Notes under the pieces: generated by a model
Told to the model about the DNA's origin: nothing
The model's database searches: none
Seen by the model: only the letters and a program-made list of their open reading frames with translations
NCBI GenBank assembly: GCA_002721975.1
Contig: PBME01000018.1
Coordinates: forward strand, 1 to 53,508
Length of the DNA stretch: 53,508 nucleotides
Source of the DNA: Campylobacterota bacterium
Lineage (GTDB): Bacteria; Babelota; Babeliae; Babelales; Chromulinivoraceae
Reading direction: 5' to 3'
Shown: one piece after another, positions 52,449-53,508 of the stretch
Layout: each line of letters starts with the position of its first letter
Position numbering within the stretch: position 1 is the first letter of the stretch
Position numbers and translations under genes: made by a program

Positions 52449-53508
52449 TTATCCTTGTTCAATAATAGTAACGCTGCTACCAGATCGTTTTTTTTCTACA
52501 ATAAATTGTACTGGAAACTGTTCTTTCATTTCAGGTAAATGTGAAACAATAATCACTTTCGCAAAGTCATCTTGGATTTTATAAATGTTATCCATAATGA
52601 GTTGTAATCCTTCTTCATCTTGTGAACCAAATCCTTCATCAATGAAAATAGTTTGTAAAGTTGTACCTGCTTTACGTGCAAGAAGTTTAGATATACCTAT
52701 ACGTAAAGCAAAGTCAATTCTGAAGGCTTCTCCTCCTGAAAACAATTCATAATCACGTAAACCAAAAGAATCTGAAATTTTAATATCAAGAGTTTCTTTG
52801 CTTCCGCCTTTTTTTAAGTCTCGTAAAGACTCAATAAAAATTTGTGTTTGATTATTGGTTAAACGAGCTAAAACTTCATTTGTTTGATCTTCTATTTCAG
52901 GTATTGCTTGTTCAATTAATAATGCTTGAATTCCATCTTTACCTAAAGCTTTTGCTATTTCCTGATAATCTGTCATTTCTTGATGTATAATTTTTATTTT
53001 TTTATTTAATGTAATGAGCTCTTTTTGTAGTTCTTTTTGTTTTATTTCTTTAGTTTCAAGAGAACCTTTTTCAACTAATAATGTTGTTTGTTCTTTATCA
53101 AAAGAGTTCCATTTAGTATGGATTTCTTGTTCTTCTCGTTGAATGTTTAATAATTTTTTATCTAGATCATGATATTGATCTATTTGATGTTTTAGTGATA
53201 ATAAAATATCTGTATATTGTTGAGCAGCTTTAAATAAATTAAATAGTTCAGCTTTTCTTTCGGCTTGCTGTGTAGCTATTTCTTCAGTTTGATTAAAAAA
53301 ATCTAATTGTTCATTAATACTTACTAACTCATTTTCTATATTTTTATGTTCTTGTGGGTTATATTGCAGATTTTTAGCTTCGTTTTGCAGAGCAGTTAAT
53401 TTTTTTTCAAGTGTAAGATACTTTTGAGATTTAACAGATACATTTTTTTTGTTATCAGTAATTATTTTTTCTAAATCAGTAATATTCTTTTTTGTATCTT
53501 TTTCTTTA
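52449..53508 (-). CDS. sbcC: SbcC-like DNA repair ATPase, C-terminal part (5' end outside window)
   Basis: The C-terminal half of an SMC-like ATPase that, with nuclease SbcD, cleaves DNA hairpins. The frame is open from the right edge (about 352 residues), so the ATG at 52976 is internal. The N-terminal 175 visible residues are a Lys/Glu/Gln/Leu-rich coiled coil, and the C-terminal lobe has the ABC signature FSGGEAFRIDFALRIG, Walker B TIFIDEGFGSQDEEG and the switch His in IIVSHLPEM. The Walker A lobe lies outside the window, so Rad50-like relatives cannot be fully excluded. Confidence 0.9.
   Translation of the reverse strand, partial: KEKDTKKNITDLEKIITDNKKNVSVKSQKYLTLEKKLTALQNEAKNLQYNPQEHKNIENELVSINEQLDFFNQTEEIATQQAERKAELFNLFKAAQQYTDILLSLKHQIDQYHDLDKKLLNIQREEQEIHTKWNSFDKEQTTLLVEKGSLETKEIKQKELQKELITLNKKIKIIHQEMTDYQEIAKALGKDGIQALLIEQAIPEIEDQTNEVLARLTNNQTQIFIESLRDLKKGGSKETLDIKISDSFGLRDYELFSGGEAFRIDFALRIGISKLLARKAGTTLQTIFIDEGFGSQDEEGLQLIMDNIYKIQDDFAKVIIVSHLPEMKEQFPVQFIVEKKRSGSSVTIIEQG

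Noticed and set aside
52449-52976. A short 175-residue SbcC-like protein starting at 52976
   Set aside because: The frame continues upstream with a coiled coil to the right edge, with no stop; the ATG is internal.

Overview
The window is a gene-dense, AT-rich bacterial chromosome segment using the standard code (TGG for Trp, TGA as a stop at secY). Its proteins are typically bacterial and Gram-negative-like in places: lipoprotein, RseP, a YidC with a long periplasmic domain, and MurC. Overlapping genes, several missing operon partners, many small exported proteins of unknown family and lysine-rich additions to ribosomal proteins suggest a reduced, host-associated lineage. Candidate phylum Dependentiae (TM6) is my best guess from gene content and style; it is an inference and no 16S gene is present.

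Layout. 1-6347 (+): end of rpoC, tRNA-Val(GAC), rpsO, pnp, closed by a strong terminator. 6483-7448 (+): a possible DNA polymerase III delta subunit. 7445-11069 (-): an envelope cluster, read leftwards as a cdaA-like gene, a YbbR/cdaR-like gene, glmM, a DUF502 membrane protein and a small exported protein. 11165-12950 (+): trpS and a membrane-anchored unknown. 12962-16331 (-): hflX and pcrA/uvrD. 16643-20207 (+): ffh, rpsP, a trmD fusion and rplS. 20354-21437 (+): a SAM methyltransferase and a lipoprotein. 21464-24256 (-): a merR-like gene, murC and two related exported coiled-coil proteins. 24373-28428 (+): yidC, recR, pepP, rplM. 28500-30197 (-): rseP and an exported unknown. 30496-49957 (+): an uninterrupted str-S10-spc-alpha super-operon from rpsL to rplQ, with adk, map, infA and rpmJ inside it and a NifU-like gene at the end. 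50022-52365 (+): three exported or membrane proteins of no recognised family. 52449 to the right edge (-): the 3' part of an sbcC-like gene.

Most of the segment serves transcription, translation and protein export: RNA polymerase subunits, 26 ribosomal proteins, EF-G, EF-Tu, IF-1, SecY, YidC, Ffh, Map, Pnp. The notable departures are: (1) a CdaA homologue in the conserved cdaA-cdaR-glmM order whose two catalytic motifs are both gone; (2) TrmD fused to a second SPOUT-type methyltransferase domain, with rimM absent; (3) an S4 protein whose N-terminal segment is replaced by a lysine-rich stretch; (4) two clusters of paralogous exported proteins. I saw no mobile element, CRISPR array or prophage.
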